Below, piece after piece: positions 40,987 to 55,900 of a stretch of 64,000 nucleotides of DNA. Within the stretch, counting starts at the first letter, position 1. Each line of letters opens with the position of its first letter. The stretch spans positions 844,622 to 908,621 of the forward strand of contig NW_019091428.1 of assembly GCF_001949145.1 (NCBI RefSeq). Direction: 5' to 3'. The notes under the pieces were generated by a model that was not told the DNA's origin, did no database searches, and saw nothing but the letters and a program-made list of their open reading frames with translations. A program made the translations under genes and the position numbers. Origin of the DNA: Acanthaster planci. Taxonomy: Eukaryota > Echinodermata > Asteroidea > Valvatida > Acanthasteridae.

Positions 40987-43900
40987 CCCTACCCATGTAA
41001 CTTTCCCACAGAGGCCGCATCTGTGTAACCCGACACTGTGATAAAATACTCTTCTAATTAGGCCTTTGTAATGCAATTGTCTGAGCCCGTGTATTATCAT
41101 ATAGTATGCAGTGTTTGCAATATGTCATCTGACCCCTCTGGATTGCTAGCAGCAATAATTATGTAGGCCTACATAGTGAACCCAAAACTGAACTTTTGGA
41201 CTTGGGGGAATTTTTTACCCCAATCCATGTATTAGAATAAATGATGTGCAGTCTTCTCATGGTTTGCTAAAAAGAGCTCAGGCCTTTTGGTGGGTATTTA
41301 ACGCTTTTAAGAAAATCATCACTTTCAGACATTTTAATCAGAGCTACCTGTATATGTAAATCTGTAGGTTTGCATTTGCACTGCAGTAGATGGTTGAGTA
41401 GCTCTGTGAAATTTTGGGCACTCTAAAAACAGATTGATTCATTTCAAGTCAAACATACATTTGGACTCACTGAGCTTGGAATGTGGAAGTGCATTAAGGA
41501 CATACCGCAGGATTGGTAGCCTGTTCAAAAAATATCACAGAGTCAGAACAGGTCAAGTGCACTAGAAATCTAATGGGAGTACTTCAGGGGAGGGCCTATG
41601 TGTCACTCGGCATCTGGCTAGCAGAGAGCCCATCTGTTTTTTTTCTCTCTCTCTGTCTCCTCTGTGCTTCATGAACCCCGATATGGAGATATCTTCGCGT
41701 TTTAGCCTGAAGTGTGGATGTATGTCTCTGAGCGGTACTTGCTCTCAAGTTGGAATGCGGATGCTTAAAATCCTGTCAAACACATTGGAGCTGTATCCAC
41801 TAAAGCCTTGTCCTCTCTGAGAGATACTCGATTGCTGTTTTCCAGTTGGGCAGCATTGCTAATGTTGGTATCGTGACTTGGCGCGTAATCCCCAACCACA
41901 TGGCCGGTATTTTTATGACATTTTCCAGGGGCTTTTTGAAACCAGAAACAAATGAGATTACTGTCACAGGATGGAATAACATATGCCACGTCTGGACCAG
42001 AGTTCCAGAGCAACAGCTATGTGTACATGTACGTGTCCCTCCGTTGTCAGCGTTCCCCAGCATGCTTTCATCGAGTGAAGATCTCGGCCTAACTCCAGAC
42101 AACAGATTCGGAGGCAGCCTTAGAAGGGCATCGTTACGGTGCTCCAGAAGGAGACGGTTGGAACTCACTTCAGTCGTTATCTTTGCTTTATTCCTCCAGC
42201 CAGTTTAAGATTCCCCATTCGTGGGATTAATCATAGTATTGTTGGGACAGTTGTGTAAAATATTGACACTGGAAAGGGTTTCTTTGGGATATCTGTTCTC
42301 AAATGAATCAATATCATGTTGGATTGGAACCATGAGCAGATGCTTAATCACTGGACCGCTGAGATCGCCAACCCGTGACTGACATGAAATTCCAATGACT
42401 TTTTCTCATCGCACAGTATTTCTCTCTTACATAAGTATGCTTGGATGCTTCTCGGTTACATTTAAAACATACAAGCTGTGACTTCCCCACTCGAGCGTGC
42501 CGTCTCTGTGCCATCCAGTCGTGACTGGTCAGTGTCAACATCTAATTAGAGTTATTAAATCGCTGTCAACTTGAAAATGATGGATGGCTCCCTTTGCCGC
42601 AGTGCATAGCAAGTGTCCACATTTGGTTCATTCTGTCGGTAGCTTCCCTACATCAGAAATGGAATTTTCCCGATGCTCTGCACAGTGGATGCTCTGCACA
42701 GTGTTATGTACATGTACATCTCACGTGGTTCATACATGCAGTTAATGCTTTGTAGGTTAAATGAATCAGGAATTCAAGGCCAGGCAACATCTTGGTTTTC
42801 TTCGGTTAAGGCTTGTCTTTGCTCGTGTCATGCAGGCAGCTATCTTTCTGTGTTACATTCTGAATCAGATCCCTTGCTGCACACGAAACCTGAAAATGAA
42901 CTCGCCCGTGCTGTCCAAGTAACTGATATTCTCCTGGGATTCCTCCATTGAACGGAGAGGGGAGGGATGTAAAATCGATGGGCACCGAAGCGGAATAAAT
43001 GGATCCTCGGTCATATCAGATGGAATAGTTAGCGCACACCGATGCAGCATACCTGGTTTAGTGTCTCCTGAAGAGCCAGTCTGGGAGGTCCCCTTTATAT
43101 GCTGGCGTCGTATGCTCGCGCATGATTCCTTGTCCTCAGGATACAAGCTGTCATATCTAGACTGTGATAACTCTATATCTGCTGCCTAAAGATGGTCTAG
43201 GAGCATGGACGAAAAGAGGTAAGTGTCCCGTGCCCCTAGAAGGTGCAGAGCTCAAACGCATCCTCCTTAACCATTGCTCAGAATGACGACGTCCATTGCC
43301 AGGTAGAGGCAACATTGCTTGAAATTTTCTGAATGCGCGAATAGCACATGCTGTTTAAGTTTAGATCAGTTAGTCACTGTTGACTTCGTATGTGTTTGGA
43401 TAATGATACACCGGATGGTGTCCATACATGTTGTGTCTCTAACGTCTGCAATCAACAACATTTGGAGTTGACTTCATTTGCACAGTCAGTGATTCGGCGG
43501 CATGTAGCCTGTAATTCAAAAAACACATGCACTGTTTGTACTGCCTGTACTTTTTGTCAGACAGTATGTCTGCAAAGTTTGGAATGGTTCATGTATCGGA
43601 CGATGCAGAGATCACGTGAGAACCTTCAAAGTTGGGCTCCTGCATTTATATCTGCAAATCCAACTTTCTGCTGCACTTGTGCTCCGCGTTTGTGTACCAT
43701 GTTTTTTGTAACTGAAGTGCACTGCCTCTACAAACCTTAATGCACTTGCATTCCCATTACAGTGACAGTGTTATATGACAAAGATGTGAATACCGTTGCC
43801 TCTGTGTAACTACCGGTAGGATTCCTGTAACGATGCTATGGGTTTTTGTGCAGATGCAGTTGAAAATTAAAACCATTTGCCTAACCATGTGCCTGTGCTT

Positions 43901-46900
43901 TGTATCAAGTTGTCTTCTGGTTCACAATTCGTATCCATCAGGTTCAAAGGTCCTTCAGTTCACGTCGTACGTACGTAATTCACGGTTAGGAGACGAATAT
44001 TCCTTGCGGCTGTATGCACTTTCGTAGCTGCAGCCCACGGGGGCCACGGTGTGCGCTGAACTGGAGGGAATTCTCACCCTGCATCCCCTTTGCATTTCCA
44101 ACCCACCATCAAAATGTGTCAACCTCATGATTTGAACACCACGTACGTGGATGTGCGCATCATCCACTTGACGCCCATAGTGGTACTGTGGGATGGAGAG
44201 CCAAGGCAGAGATGCTGTAGCAGTATTTTGTTAAAAAAAAAACCCAGAAGTTATCAATAACTCTTTGGAAACAAAGATACAACTTGTGTTCCTTTCTGTT
44301 GCGGTGTTGGTTGTCTGAAAATTGAGTTTGACATTTTTTACAAGAAAGCACAGCATGCTGAGGTCACAAGTATGTTCTTGTGGTATCAGTGACGTGCTGT
44401 GGGGCAAAGTGTTAACTTTGCAGCTGACAACAGCACTGCTGTAAGCTTAGGCTTTGCAGAAGACAACAGACAGACATGCCTTTCAGGACTTGATAGTCTA
44501 AGGAAACACCGAGTTTGCCCACATGTACAATTTATATACGTGTACAACTAAAGGGTATGTTTTTGTGTTTATGGAACAAAAGTATGTTGCTCATGTCATA
44601 AAACCATGAACAGAACCTAAGGCCATTGCTGTTCACAGAAATAGCAAAGAATCAAATGCTCAACCAATAACCAAAATCTGAATCGGTTCTGTTTGAAAAC
44701 ACCTGCCAAAGCACACTCCACACATGCTGTGAGGATTTTCCAGAATCCGGTTTTAGTCGGCCGATTGATCCCATACCAAACTGTTTTATTTAGCACAGGT
44801 CCGACTAAGCTGCTGTAAGATCTGTAATGCAAGCCCACAAGAGACTTATGATTTAAACATGCTTCATGTTCATTCAGTCATGTTAAAATGCATCTCTTAT
44901 TCATTCAGTAATGTTGAAATCCATATACAGTATCACGTTTTATTATACAGCAATGTGGTGTCAAAAGTACCCTTGAAATGTTACTCTTAAGAAATTGATC
45001 TCTGCATTTTTGATGTAAAACATTATCTCCTCTTAGATATCAAGGACAACAATTGAACTGTAACTGTGCGTGTCTCTTGCATGGAAACCGTTGTTCACAG
45101 CAATGGGCACATTGTGCTCATGTTCAGCATTGCATCAATATTGATTGGTTTCCGTGGCAACACTGTAGACAGTGTGCACAGTTGGTTTGGGCTGACAGTA
45201 ACTTCCCCGGTATAGTCACCAGGAATGGAGTTTGCATGAGATCTATGTACATGAACTTACTATTGTACTCTTTTCTGACTTTCATACAGTTAAGGTTTCT
45301 TCATTACGTTCAGACAAAAAAATTGCCTATGGCATCCTTCCAGTCTGCTCCTACAGACCCAGTCAGTTGATTAATGCCAAAAGAAATGCAGGACTCCATA
45401 CAAGGTTCAAAGCTTTTTGATGAAGTCATTTAGCTGCGGTCACTTGATGCCAGATGGCACAAATCCCTTGGTTTGCATGTTCAATCAAACCGTAAGACCT
45501 TGCATACAAGGTTCTTTATTAGGCCAGGAAAATTGAATTTCTACCATGGGCTTAAACTAAAACAAAATTAGTCAGTGTTCCCAATTTGTCCAGTTCATTT
45601 AGAGCAGATTTGTGAAATATATTAGCTCAGCTTGGAAGGAGAATATGAACTCTGAAATGAGGAGCGTATTTTTTTGCAAGGCATTTGTTTGCTGTGTCTC
45701 GCTGTTTCGGCTTTCACAAGCTTCAGCTCGGCAGGGCAGACTTTAACCAGGTTTGAGCCAAAACCTGTCAAGGACTACGGGCTGGGCCCAATTTTGTGGC
45801 ACTGTTTTGCAAAAAACACTGCTTTCAAATTATTTTTTTTTAAGCGAAAGCCTTTATGTGTCATAGGCAGTACATCGCATCATTATGCATTTCAACAACT
45901 TGCCCATTCTTCCCGAGCAAAACTTTTCTTTGTTGAGCAATTTTTGTGTACTCTGTGACATATTTTACTAATGGGCCAGGGCTGAAAATATCTGTCCAGA
46001 GTAAACATCAGTATGTAGACAGGACCCATATAGCACAGCCCATGGCTCACATATTCACCTGTTTTGCAATGCATACAAATCAAGCCTCACCAAACCTCTT
46101 CCGTGTTATATTTTTATAAATTTTCATGAACAAGTGTGTTACTGTAATCACTGTGGCTGTGATATGAGTAGTAGCTTTCTGGGTGTAATGGACCGGACCG
46201 ATGCTGGTTTACGGTCGACTAAAGTATGTTGTAAAGCTCGGCATTCTCTTGAAATGAGTCCCAGTGAGTCACAGGTTTTTAATACAATTACGAGGTGGAT
46301 TGGGAGTTGATTTCCTCAATTTTGTGGGTGAAACCAGTCCTGATGAAGCTGATTAACGGAGAGACCTGTACTCCCTCATGGTGAGATCAGAGGGTGCCAA
46401 GATTGCAGTAGGTTTGCCCTGGAGGAGAACATGTTAGAGAGATCGTGGTAAATATCTCGGTGACAAATTTTAGAAGGAGAAAGTGGGAGCCATGTCACAT
46501 GTACTATTACACACTTAGCTGCTGGTCAGCAGAAAGATGTTGGCCGTTGTCGGCAGGGCACCAATCGCACATGGATACACGTGTCAGGCCATGTCCAAAT
46601 TACATGTGCGTAATTTAAAGCTGCAGCCAAATAAGTTAGACATGGCTTACAGTTGCTTTTGAGCTGGCAGCCTGTTTTTGCTTAGCAAACATTTGTTGTG
46701 CATAGCAGATACCTCTTCTCAACAGCCCTGTGAATTTATAGCAACAGGGCATCAGTTAAAATTTTAATCATGTTGTATATACGCAGATACTTTCGGTGCA
46801 TCTCCTTGTGTAGGATGCTCAGTGTGATGTGGGGATGAAAGACTGTTTTTTGCTGTCATATCTTTACGTCTAAGGACTCATTTTCTTTGGCCAGCAATGT

Positions 46901-49900
46901 GAAATGGGAGTTTCTTCTAACTTACAGCGTCAGCCTCAAGTGGTTTGTAACAGTCCGGTCACTGCTTGAAATGAGAATTTTCCCATTGACGTTGACAGGT
47001 GTTTTTCAGGGGTAATTGTAAATCGACCCCTGAGAGCTCTGAAACATTGGAGCACAACTCCTTTGTGACTGCAGCATCTAGGCTGGAAAAAAGATTTTTT
47101 TCCTTGTTGACTCAGTTGCTCACTTGGTTGCTTATTGCAAACACGAAATCAGGACTGCGGCTTCTCACTGTCAAAACCAAAGTAAAAGGCAATCTCAGCT
47201 CTCCATTCATGCCTTTCTCAGTCAGTTCAAGAGCCGAATTTCACTCCTCCAAACCCTCCTCCATGGCAACGACCGAAGGAGGAGAGAGAGCATCAAGGAA
47301 TAACAAGATTTCTAAGTTTAAGATTTCAAAGAAAGCTTCCCCAAGGAGTTGCATGAATCATGCGGCTTTTATTCCAGTCAATTGAGCCGCTCTTTCTCCT
47401 CGTGCTGACAGTTTGAAAGACGATGCACGTTGCCTGCGAGAAGAAAGCCGCGCACGTTCCGAGGCAAGTTGTGGGAGGATGGAGAGTTTTTGTAGCTGGG
47501 ACTGATCTAAGAGCCAGAAAATGTGTCAGTGGCAGCTAGATTTCACCAGTAGGAATCTTGACACCTTGTAGTTTTAGGAACAGGGCATGCTGTACGGTAC
47601 ATCCCCATGGTTCACGTCTTTACAGTGAGCTGTAATAGCCACTGAAATTATGAGCAAGTCAGTAGACTTGACGTTGTCGGCAAATGTTTAGCATGACTGG
47701 TATCCTGGGGCAGGAAAAACACAGCGGGCAACATGATCCGTGAACAAGTTGCGTCCCCAGCACATAGAATAGGATTTATCGTCATAATTTATGTGGCAGA
47801 TGGGCCTTATTTTCGCTGTCTTGCATCAGAGTCACTTTGTGCATCCGATTCTGTCTACGCAACGTGTGCAGTTGCACTGGGGAATTCACGATTAAATTTT
47901 CCCCACTCCTTCAAGGCAGTAAATCTCAAAATTCTCGCACTTGTACAACACACCGGCACGTTAATTTTACAGACTAGTGCCGCTTGAGAGAGATTTACGA
48001 GTGGGATTTCCGAACGATTGTGTGTTTGCGATGCATAACGCAAAAGAGAGCGTTTTGCCTTCTCAAACCTGCAGCTGGGTCTAACTTGGAAGGGTGGATC
48101 TAAAGAGGGCTTATTTTGTGTTGGGGAAATTATGAAATATCAACAGTCACATTTTCTGTTTACTGATGGGCCTTTTAATTTTTTTTTTTACCAATGAGTG
48201 ACCGGGAGGCCTTTCAGATTAAAGAGGTTAGACCAGACAGCCACATAGAGTAATCACATAAAATGTTCTACTTCTGATATCCATCCATTTTCCCATCCTC
48301 TGTCTGCCAGTTTTTCTCTTTCAACCGAGTGGGTACTGGAAATGTCATACTTGATAACAGCCAGTCATAATCAAATCACACTGTGCAGCAGCCGCTGCCA
48401 TCTTAGCTGGCAATTTTTTTTTCATTTGATCTCGGCTGGCTGTGTCGGTAACCGAACCGTTTTCATCTTGCCTAATGAGAGCAGCACATGTGTGTGCAAA
48501 CCCGTAAAAATCTTTCACACCCAAAGTACCGACAGCAAATTTAACCAAGCCTCTTTCTTTCAGTGACGTTATTAAAAACATTTTTCAAGATCTGCACGTA
48601 AGTATTTCTCCCGTGATTGGTGCTAAAATTGCTTCAAGAATTAATTTCCCTGAATACGGTACTTTACAAAAGGTTTTACCTTCAGCCCAGCACTCCTAAA
48701 AAGTTAAAATAATCACATAAAAAATTTTTAATAAAGGGCAAACCGCCAACTCTTTACTACATGTGTATTAATGTTGTTAGTGAGATCAGTTCAGTGTGTA
48801 CATATGCTTCCGAGGCGTGCAACCTAAAGGCTTGTACAGTATATTAACAAATCACTGATTTCATAAACAGCACCGCGAAAAGCAGTGTCAACAACTCTAG
48901 CGGTCCTCGGTCATCAATATCCTTATTATTCATTCACAGCGCGCTTATGATAACGCTCAGCAATGCGATTGCGTCTTGAACGGCCCTGTTGATCTCTCCC
49001 CACAGAAGGATTAAAAAAAAACCTGTCCAAATAAAAAACAGTGGGACTTTGCCAGATCAGGGAGTCATCAAATAAGCAACGATCACGCTTACCCCCGCGC
49101 CAAATCTGATTTCAGGGTTGCAGTTCAACAGAGGACTTTTATGATTAGTAGTCAAGCAGAAGACTTACTTTTTTGGGGGGGCGGTCATGTTAAATTTGCT
49201 TTGACTATGTTACCAGTACAACAACTAGAATCCCAAGCCAATTTTCAGCCGTGCCATCAAGCTCCCTCGGCCTCACTTTTTTTTTTAAGATAGATATAAT
49301 ACCCTCCTGTCTTTGTCTCTCTTCCCTTTTTTTTCCATCCCATATCCTCGCGTATTGTCGAGTATTTGCATCCTGTGTTTGCTTAAGTCTGGATCAATGG
49401 CAGGAACGTGAGGAAGTGGTTGGCAGGGAGGACAAGCTGCGAGCTTTCAGGACAGAAACTGAAGAAGAGAGAATCCGGGTGAACGAAAGATCTTCACAAA
49501 CGGACTTAACATAAAGGACAGGAAAAACAACCAGTCCGAACAGGTGGAACAGCATGTTTATTATGCAGTGTTCAGCATGGTCCCATCAAAGTTAGAGTTT
49601 GGGCGTCTTCTTGGAAAGTGGCCCGTGCTTACTGAGAATTGGAAGCGATTTTTTTTGGGGGGGTGAGGGACTGTATGTATTACTTGTATAAGAAGATTTT
49701 GCTCAGAGAAGATGTAATCTGTGCTTTGGTACAAAGTTTTCCGTGAGCTCATTAAACGTGTTGTTATATATTACACTAGGCACTCATGTGTCTTGGGTTC
49801 ATTAGTAAAAGGCTGCTTTTCAGCTTTCTTGCTTTGAGGAATGTGTTACCCATTTCTTTGGGGATTTATGTGTGGTTGATACGTTTACATGTGGTCAAAA

Positions 49901-51128
49901 AAAGAATTCTGGCACCAAAGTGTCGATAGTTCAATCACAGAGTGCAGTCTTTGGGGCACTTATTGTGAGGAGACATGAAGGAGTGGAGTTCTGTATGTGA
50001 CCCTGAATATCTTCAAATGTCATCAAGGAGGGAGTCTGAGTGCAGGGATTTGAAGTCTTTGATATGGTCACAAACTGATCGTCACCATTCAACCACTTCC
50101 GAGAAGTGACAGGACTTCTATTAAGTGACTTGGGGTGTTCCGCATATGGTACTGTTGGTCTCTATCTGCATCTCTTGTTGGCAGCAAGTTGGGAGGTGAG
50201 TTTCTTCTGTCACCCACATGCCTCAAACAGTGAACCAAGCCCACTTATGGACCTCATCACAGTGTTGAATTCAGTCAGGAAGAAAAAACCTCACTCTCAA
50301 TGGTAATGCAAAAATCCTCTTTATTGGCACCCAACTCACCTTCTCATATGACTTTCTCTCAGTTCGGAATATTGAAATTAATTCTTTGATCGATGATGCT
50401 ATTAACTTTTGCCTGTATGGCACCACCCCGGTAATGCGATAAACTTTGCCCCCTGAATCCCCGATAACATCTCTTTCGGAGCGATTCATCCTAGGATTTT
50501 TCTAATCCTTTGACTTGCAGTATCTCAATATGCCACTGCGCACGTACGTTGCACCTTTCCCCGGATATAATTGATGATTTCAACTTTTATCAGCACGAGC
50601 GGCAGTGGAAATCTTTGGACTTGCAGAAACATCTTAATTGATTTTTTTTCAGTGGCCGTGATGCAAACAATTATTGGCAGCGTTTTTTTGGGGGGGGGTT
50701 TGTTTTGTTGAATTTGAATTTTTTAAATATTTTGTTTGTTGTTGAGAGGGTTATGATCAGTTAATTCGTAAAGTTGTTGATTGTTGAAATGTTTAATTGG
50801 ATTAAACTTTAAAGCTTGCCTGACGTGGATGTTTGTTTAGTTGCGATCAATGTCATGCTTGCTCGTCAAAAGACAAGCATGGGCATCACGAATTGTGAAT
50901 AGTTGAGCACCGTGACTGTAGATTATTTGGAAACAGAATTTATGGTTTGTAGCTGGCGTTTATCAGTTACACATGCTTAGAACCTTGGTTACCTGAGTAA
51001 CATGATCCCAAGATTTTTGTGAGAAGGATGAGAAAAACAGCTGTGGTGGGGAAAAAAATCCCCAGAAGCAGATTCTGAAAAGCGACTCACGTCAGCCATC
51101 CCTACATCAACATCGTTCACAGCCATCT

Positions 51129-51129
<1 letters not shown>

Positions 51130-51162
<33 letters not shown>
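51130..51162 (+). repeat. CT microsatellite
   Basis: A run of (CT)n is interrupted once by a ttt. It is a simple sequence repeat in intron 20. Confidence 0.95.
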
Positions 51163-52865
51163 GGTGTCTGGAGATCCTACTCATTGCTCTCCAGATCAGA
51201 TTGTTTAATCTCGAGTCGTAATTGCTTCACCAGATGGAGGTGCGTTACCAGAAACGTCTTAATGGATGCTTGGATCAGCTCCCTCGTTCTGTTCTTTCAC
51301 CCCCAACGGTTTCTCGCAAGCTGCGCTCTCCGCATTTCGCAGACTCTTCTGTTCCTGTATTTTATGGGCAGATTGTCTGTGTTGACCTAGAATGGCCGTA
51401 ACTTTTTTTGCCCTCTTGCCTCCCGGCAGCAGTCGTACATGTATGTAACTCTAGATGTCTTCTTCCAGGCATTTTATATCCGGCTCGCAGAGCACATCTT
51501 CTTGATTTGTGATCGTCCCAGTTGATGCTCATGCTCGGAGGGGGAGGAAAAAAACCGAATTATTTTATGGGGGAAGATAATCAGTCACTTGTTGGAATAA
51601 CAAAGTGAAGGCAATTGAGGTGAGGGAGTGGTAACAGCGTAAAAGGGGTTTAGGCCGGGGGGTTGTACTGCAGGATATAGGAGGTAGATTTCAAGTGCAT
51701 CTGTTCTTGGGGTATGTCTGCCTGGAGTGAAACGAATATTGCCGTTGAATTGTCTGGTAAGGTTTTCTTTCCCGAGTAATGAATCACATTAAGGTCAGAA
51801 GTCTTGTGTGGAAGGGTTAGAGCTTCCTCCTTTCTTGTTTTTTTTTTCTTGGTAAAAGAACATGAGCCATCTGCATGAGCGGTTGACATGTCGCTGCTGT
51901 AGCAGAAATTTTCAAGGAGAGGCTGCACTGGCATGCTTCTGCATTTGAATGGATTCTTTCGAAATAGTGTGGCAACCTCAGATAAATGAGAGAGACCCTC
52001 CCATAAAGAGGGGTAACTGTATGCGATACCCTCACGTGTTCATTAGTGGCTTTCACCCGTTGGCCACAACCTGATGGATACCAAACATTTTGCAATTTTT
52101 AGATAAGGCAGCATGCAAGTCTACTTCAGTCTAGTTATCGCGTAGGATGAAAACTTGATGTTGCATTCTCAGCCCTCTCAAATGAGGCTTGCTTGCCCCC
52201 TCCCCCAAGTTTCAAAGAAAAGCAAAGATCGTGCTGGTGCATATCTGGGCCAGACATTGTCAAGAAAGCACCAAAGGACATCGTGTTGTTTAGAGATGAT
52301 GGATACTGAACCTGACTGCTACCCCAGGGCCATGAGCAGGCACGCTTACACTCTCTGACGTCTTGTGAAAATATCATCCGTACAGTATGCTGACCAAAGG
52401 CAACCTCAGCAGAATATTTTTAGGGGACTTTTTCATCTTTTTTTGCATCCTTGGGCCCCGCTGGGGTTTGGGTATCGGTTCCCACTGCGATCGTCTCTTA
52501 GCATGGAACTTCACTCTGCCGTCATTTGATTCCCTCGGCATAATTGAAACTTACTTCGTGTTCATCTTTGCCATGTGGTTAAACACATCAAATGTAGTAA
52601 GTTGATCTGACCATGCCAGTAAAATGTGAAAAACAGGGAAAAGGAGGTGGGAAGTCAACTTCTGGACACTGCCACAGGAACTTCAGTGTGCACTCCCTGA
52701 AAGGTGACTTGGGACACAGACTTGCAGAATCCAAGCTTAGTGGTTGATCATGATTCATTGTGTGTTGAATACATCACTTCTTGAAGGAGGCTCTCAGTTG
52801 AACTCAAAAGAAAGATCATCTCTCATGCGATGAAGCAATGAAATGAAGACTGGTTCTAACCAATC

Positions 52866-52940
52866 TTCAACCCTAACCCTCTAGGGTATATGTAAAATCA
52901 TATTGTCATGGGAGGATTTGGGACTGTTAGGGTTAAAGGG
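52866..52940. repeat. short hairpin with CCCTAA-type arms
   Basis: The left arm tcaaccctaaccctc is matched by ctgttagggttaaaggg on the right, with some mismatches. It resembles the hairpin at 20820-20874. The ccctaaccct core looks telomere-like, but only about two units are present. Confidence 0.5.
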
Positions 52941-55900
52941 AAAAGTCGACGTTAGTGATAGTTGCCTGGTGAAATTGTACTGTATGGCTTGGCCCAGTAT
53001 GTACATGTACATGTATGTTGAATGTCCACTTTATAACCCTCTGTGCCTGCAGCATTTGCCAGGGATCAAGGTACAGTGTATATAATTGACTTGGGACCAA
53101 TTACCAATTTGCCAATGAACTCCTAAGGATGAAAGAGATGCAAGTCTGATTCTCATCCTAAGAAACGCAGTCTTAATCTCTGACGTCTTTGTCTGGCTCT
53201 CTCCCCGACTGACCTTGCCGGTACATCAACTTAATTGAAGAATTGGGAATGAGAACTCTTTTAAGAGTGTTGCCGAATAGGTAAGTCACTGCTGCATTAA
53301 GTAATTATCCCCCGAGTGGCTTTTATACCAAGCTCTGTGGCTTTCTGAGCTGGCTCCATTTGCACACAGAAGCAAGGCTTCCTGATTGTGATGAAACAAT
53401 CACAGGCAATTTTTTTCAAGGACAACTTTTTTTTAATTTTCCATCAGTGTGAAGGTGCCTTTGTGTTGGTCAAGTATTTTATCTGTCAGTTTTCTCCAGT
53501 GGAACAATTCAACCTGCGTACATTCACTAATACTTGAAATGAAAACATTCACACTTCCATTGTGTCAGCAGCTGGACACAGGGTACCAGTACTTGTAGAT
53601 TAATCCTAACCCTCCCACATCTTTCTGAATCCGCCACCAGGTTTTTGGAAGAGTTTGTTGGATTGTGGAAGATACCGGCAGAGCCTTGTTACTACTGATG
53701 ATGCTCCTTTAAAAGCACTGTACAGTGAATGTGGCATTTATTTCCTGCAAAGTGGTTTGATAAGGAACAATCCAGGAAGCTTAGGTTTATAGCAAAAGCG
53801 GCAAACACATTTCAGTCCAAAGGAAATTTTGCCGAAGGGAATGTGCGCTGCTCTGGATGGTTTATAGGGGCACTAAACTCGATGAAGGATGCCCCTATAA
53901 ATTCTGAAATGATGTGAACATTTGGTTTTCCAAGTATGAAATGTGGTAACACATTGCAGTTGATTCTTCCACGAGGCACGTTAAATCTTCATTATGTTGC
54001 AGATGCGAAGGACTGAGACGCATGATGTTTGCACATCACAAATGCAAAGATCAGTTTGATTAAATGAAGTCAGTCGGAGATTGTTCTCCACTAAGCCTTC
54101 TTGTTTGCCCTGTTCTTTGGGTGTCATACGTGTGTGGCGTATGTACACATTCCATTTGCAGATGCGAAGGACTGCATTCTCGTTTTATTCCTCAGGAATT
54201 GTATCTCAGGACTTAAAATGAATGCCAAATGTGCCAGCAAGAAAACACTTGGAGAAAACGTCTATAAGATCTGTAAATCAAGCATTGATTAACGAATACA
54301 AGCTCACTAACAAGAGAGGGTGATCCACCTCTCAACACATAATCAATTTACCACTTAAGCACAAGTTCTGGAGTGTCAGAAACTGAATCTTAGAGGAACC
54401 GGAATTCATGCTACTCCACGAGGCCCATGTTCCAAAAAGTATTTTGAATACCGAATTGATTTGACTTGATTCAGACATGGAATTGCCTGAGGCTACTTTG
54501 ACTCCCTCCTTTCTGTCTCCAAGAGTGAAATTCTTTCACCGAGCAGTAATCTTAAGTTACAGTGCTTCTGCCTCTTTCGAATTCAGCATTTCGTCTGGTG
54601 TTGAGGACCGTCACATTGTGAGGTGGCTGAAACCTATTCGGTGATACTGCATCTGCAGTGTTCGTGCCTGCGCCCGTTCACTTCCACCGTTCTTGTATTA
54701 GCCGCCCCAGCCCTGAAATCAAACACCACCCACTGGCTCCCAGTTCCTTCTAGGCTGGGTCTCATCAGACCGCAATCACTGGCATTAATTGGTCTAGATC
54801 AATACTCGATGCCTACCCCCTCCCGCCCGCCTGAAATCATCCATTCGATACGCACGCCGAAGGGCGGTCCGTAATGGACTGGGGGAGGAGTGTCGGTCAG
54901 TCTTTGAGGACGGAACTGGATGTCTCCAATTGGGAGGGGAAAAAAATCAACACCAGGTCAGGTCCTTAAGTGGATGGTGGAAATGCGCGTACGTGACTCC
55001 TGCAATGTTTAGAAGACGGTAAATTGATTTTTTTTATTAATTCTGTGGTGATTCATTCACGAAAGCAAGCTGGTGATGTCTGATGTTCAGTGGAGCAGTG
55101 CCTGCCGCAGTGCAGTTTCAAATTTTCTCCTGCTCTCCGATGTCACTTTCTGTCCATCAGTGCGTTTCTGCCTGTCGTAATTTGGGGATTTTAAGTTGGT
55201 CCTGCATGTAGTTGAGGCAGAATGAAGACTTTGACCCTTCACCTTACAAACTATGCAAGAATTACTCTAATTTAAGTACCTTTTCCCACACTGACAAGGG
55301 ATATTTGGTGTAATGCTTATAGTTTGCTTGAAATAAACTCTGTATTATGTAACCTGAAAGTTGTTAACATGAACTTCTCTTGCCCTGTGTTCAAAATGAT
55401 GATGAATAAGAAGCATTTAGTGTAAAAATGTGGTGTGAACGATTCCAACACTGCTTAGAAATCTTACCTATCGGTAGTCAGTGAAAGTTACAAAAAATTA
55501 CAATTAAAACAAATGTTTGTTCATATGACAGAACAGTTGACTATAAAATGTGATGGTTCCTTTACAACTTCTCCAGTAAGTACCTTTTTCCCTCTATTTT
55601 CTTTTTAAAAAGAAAGAGTTCTGATTAATACTTCCAAGAATAATAATAACGAACCAGAATTCAGTGTCCTTACAGAGAGAATTCACCCCGAAGTCGCTTA
55701 ATCATTTCGCCCGTCGCCATCCTACCACCTTGGGTCCTTCAATTTAGCAGTCACATTCTTCCCCTAATGACCAGTTAACTGCATGAACGCCTATTCTTTC
55801 CACATTACCAGCCTCCCAATACCGCGCCCCAACCGTCACCGCACACCCTGGCCTGAGGTCACTGTACAATACGCATTGCCAAATGGCCCCGATCTGACTT

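Larger units (their letters stand above)
36360..47000 (+). other. dystrophin intron 20, first part
   Basis: This is intronic DNA after the exon-20 donor. None of the open frames (all under about 130 codons) shows a recognisable domain. Notable contents are a TACATGTA cluster (38215-38350) and a 33-bp duplication (40921-40986). Confidence 0.7.

Noticed and set aside
41800-42208. Overlapping open frames on both strands (about 120 codons each)
   Set aside because: Neither has recognisable motifs or splice context; both strands open suggests low stop density only.
43205-43218. ATG followed after 14 bases by a strong donor (gaggtaagt)
   Set aside because: The donor would be phase 2, which does not fit the phase-0 dystrophin exons, and the coding part is too short to judge.
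49404-49514. Possible alternative terminal exon: cag acceptor at 49401-49403 followed by 36 charged codons (EREEVVGREDKLRA...) and TAA in phase 0
   Set aside because: Purine-rich sequence gives charged peptides by chance; the acceptor has no polypyrimidine tract and no domain is recognisable.
52866-52940. Interstitial telomere repeat
   Set aside because: Only about two CCCTAA units, arranged as inverted arms; not a telomeric array.
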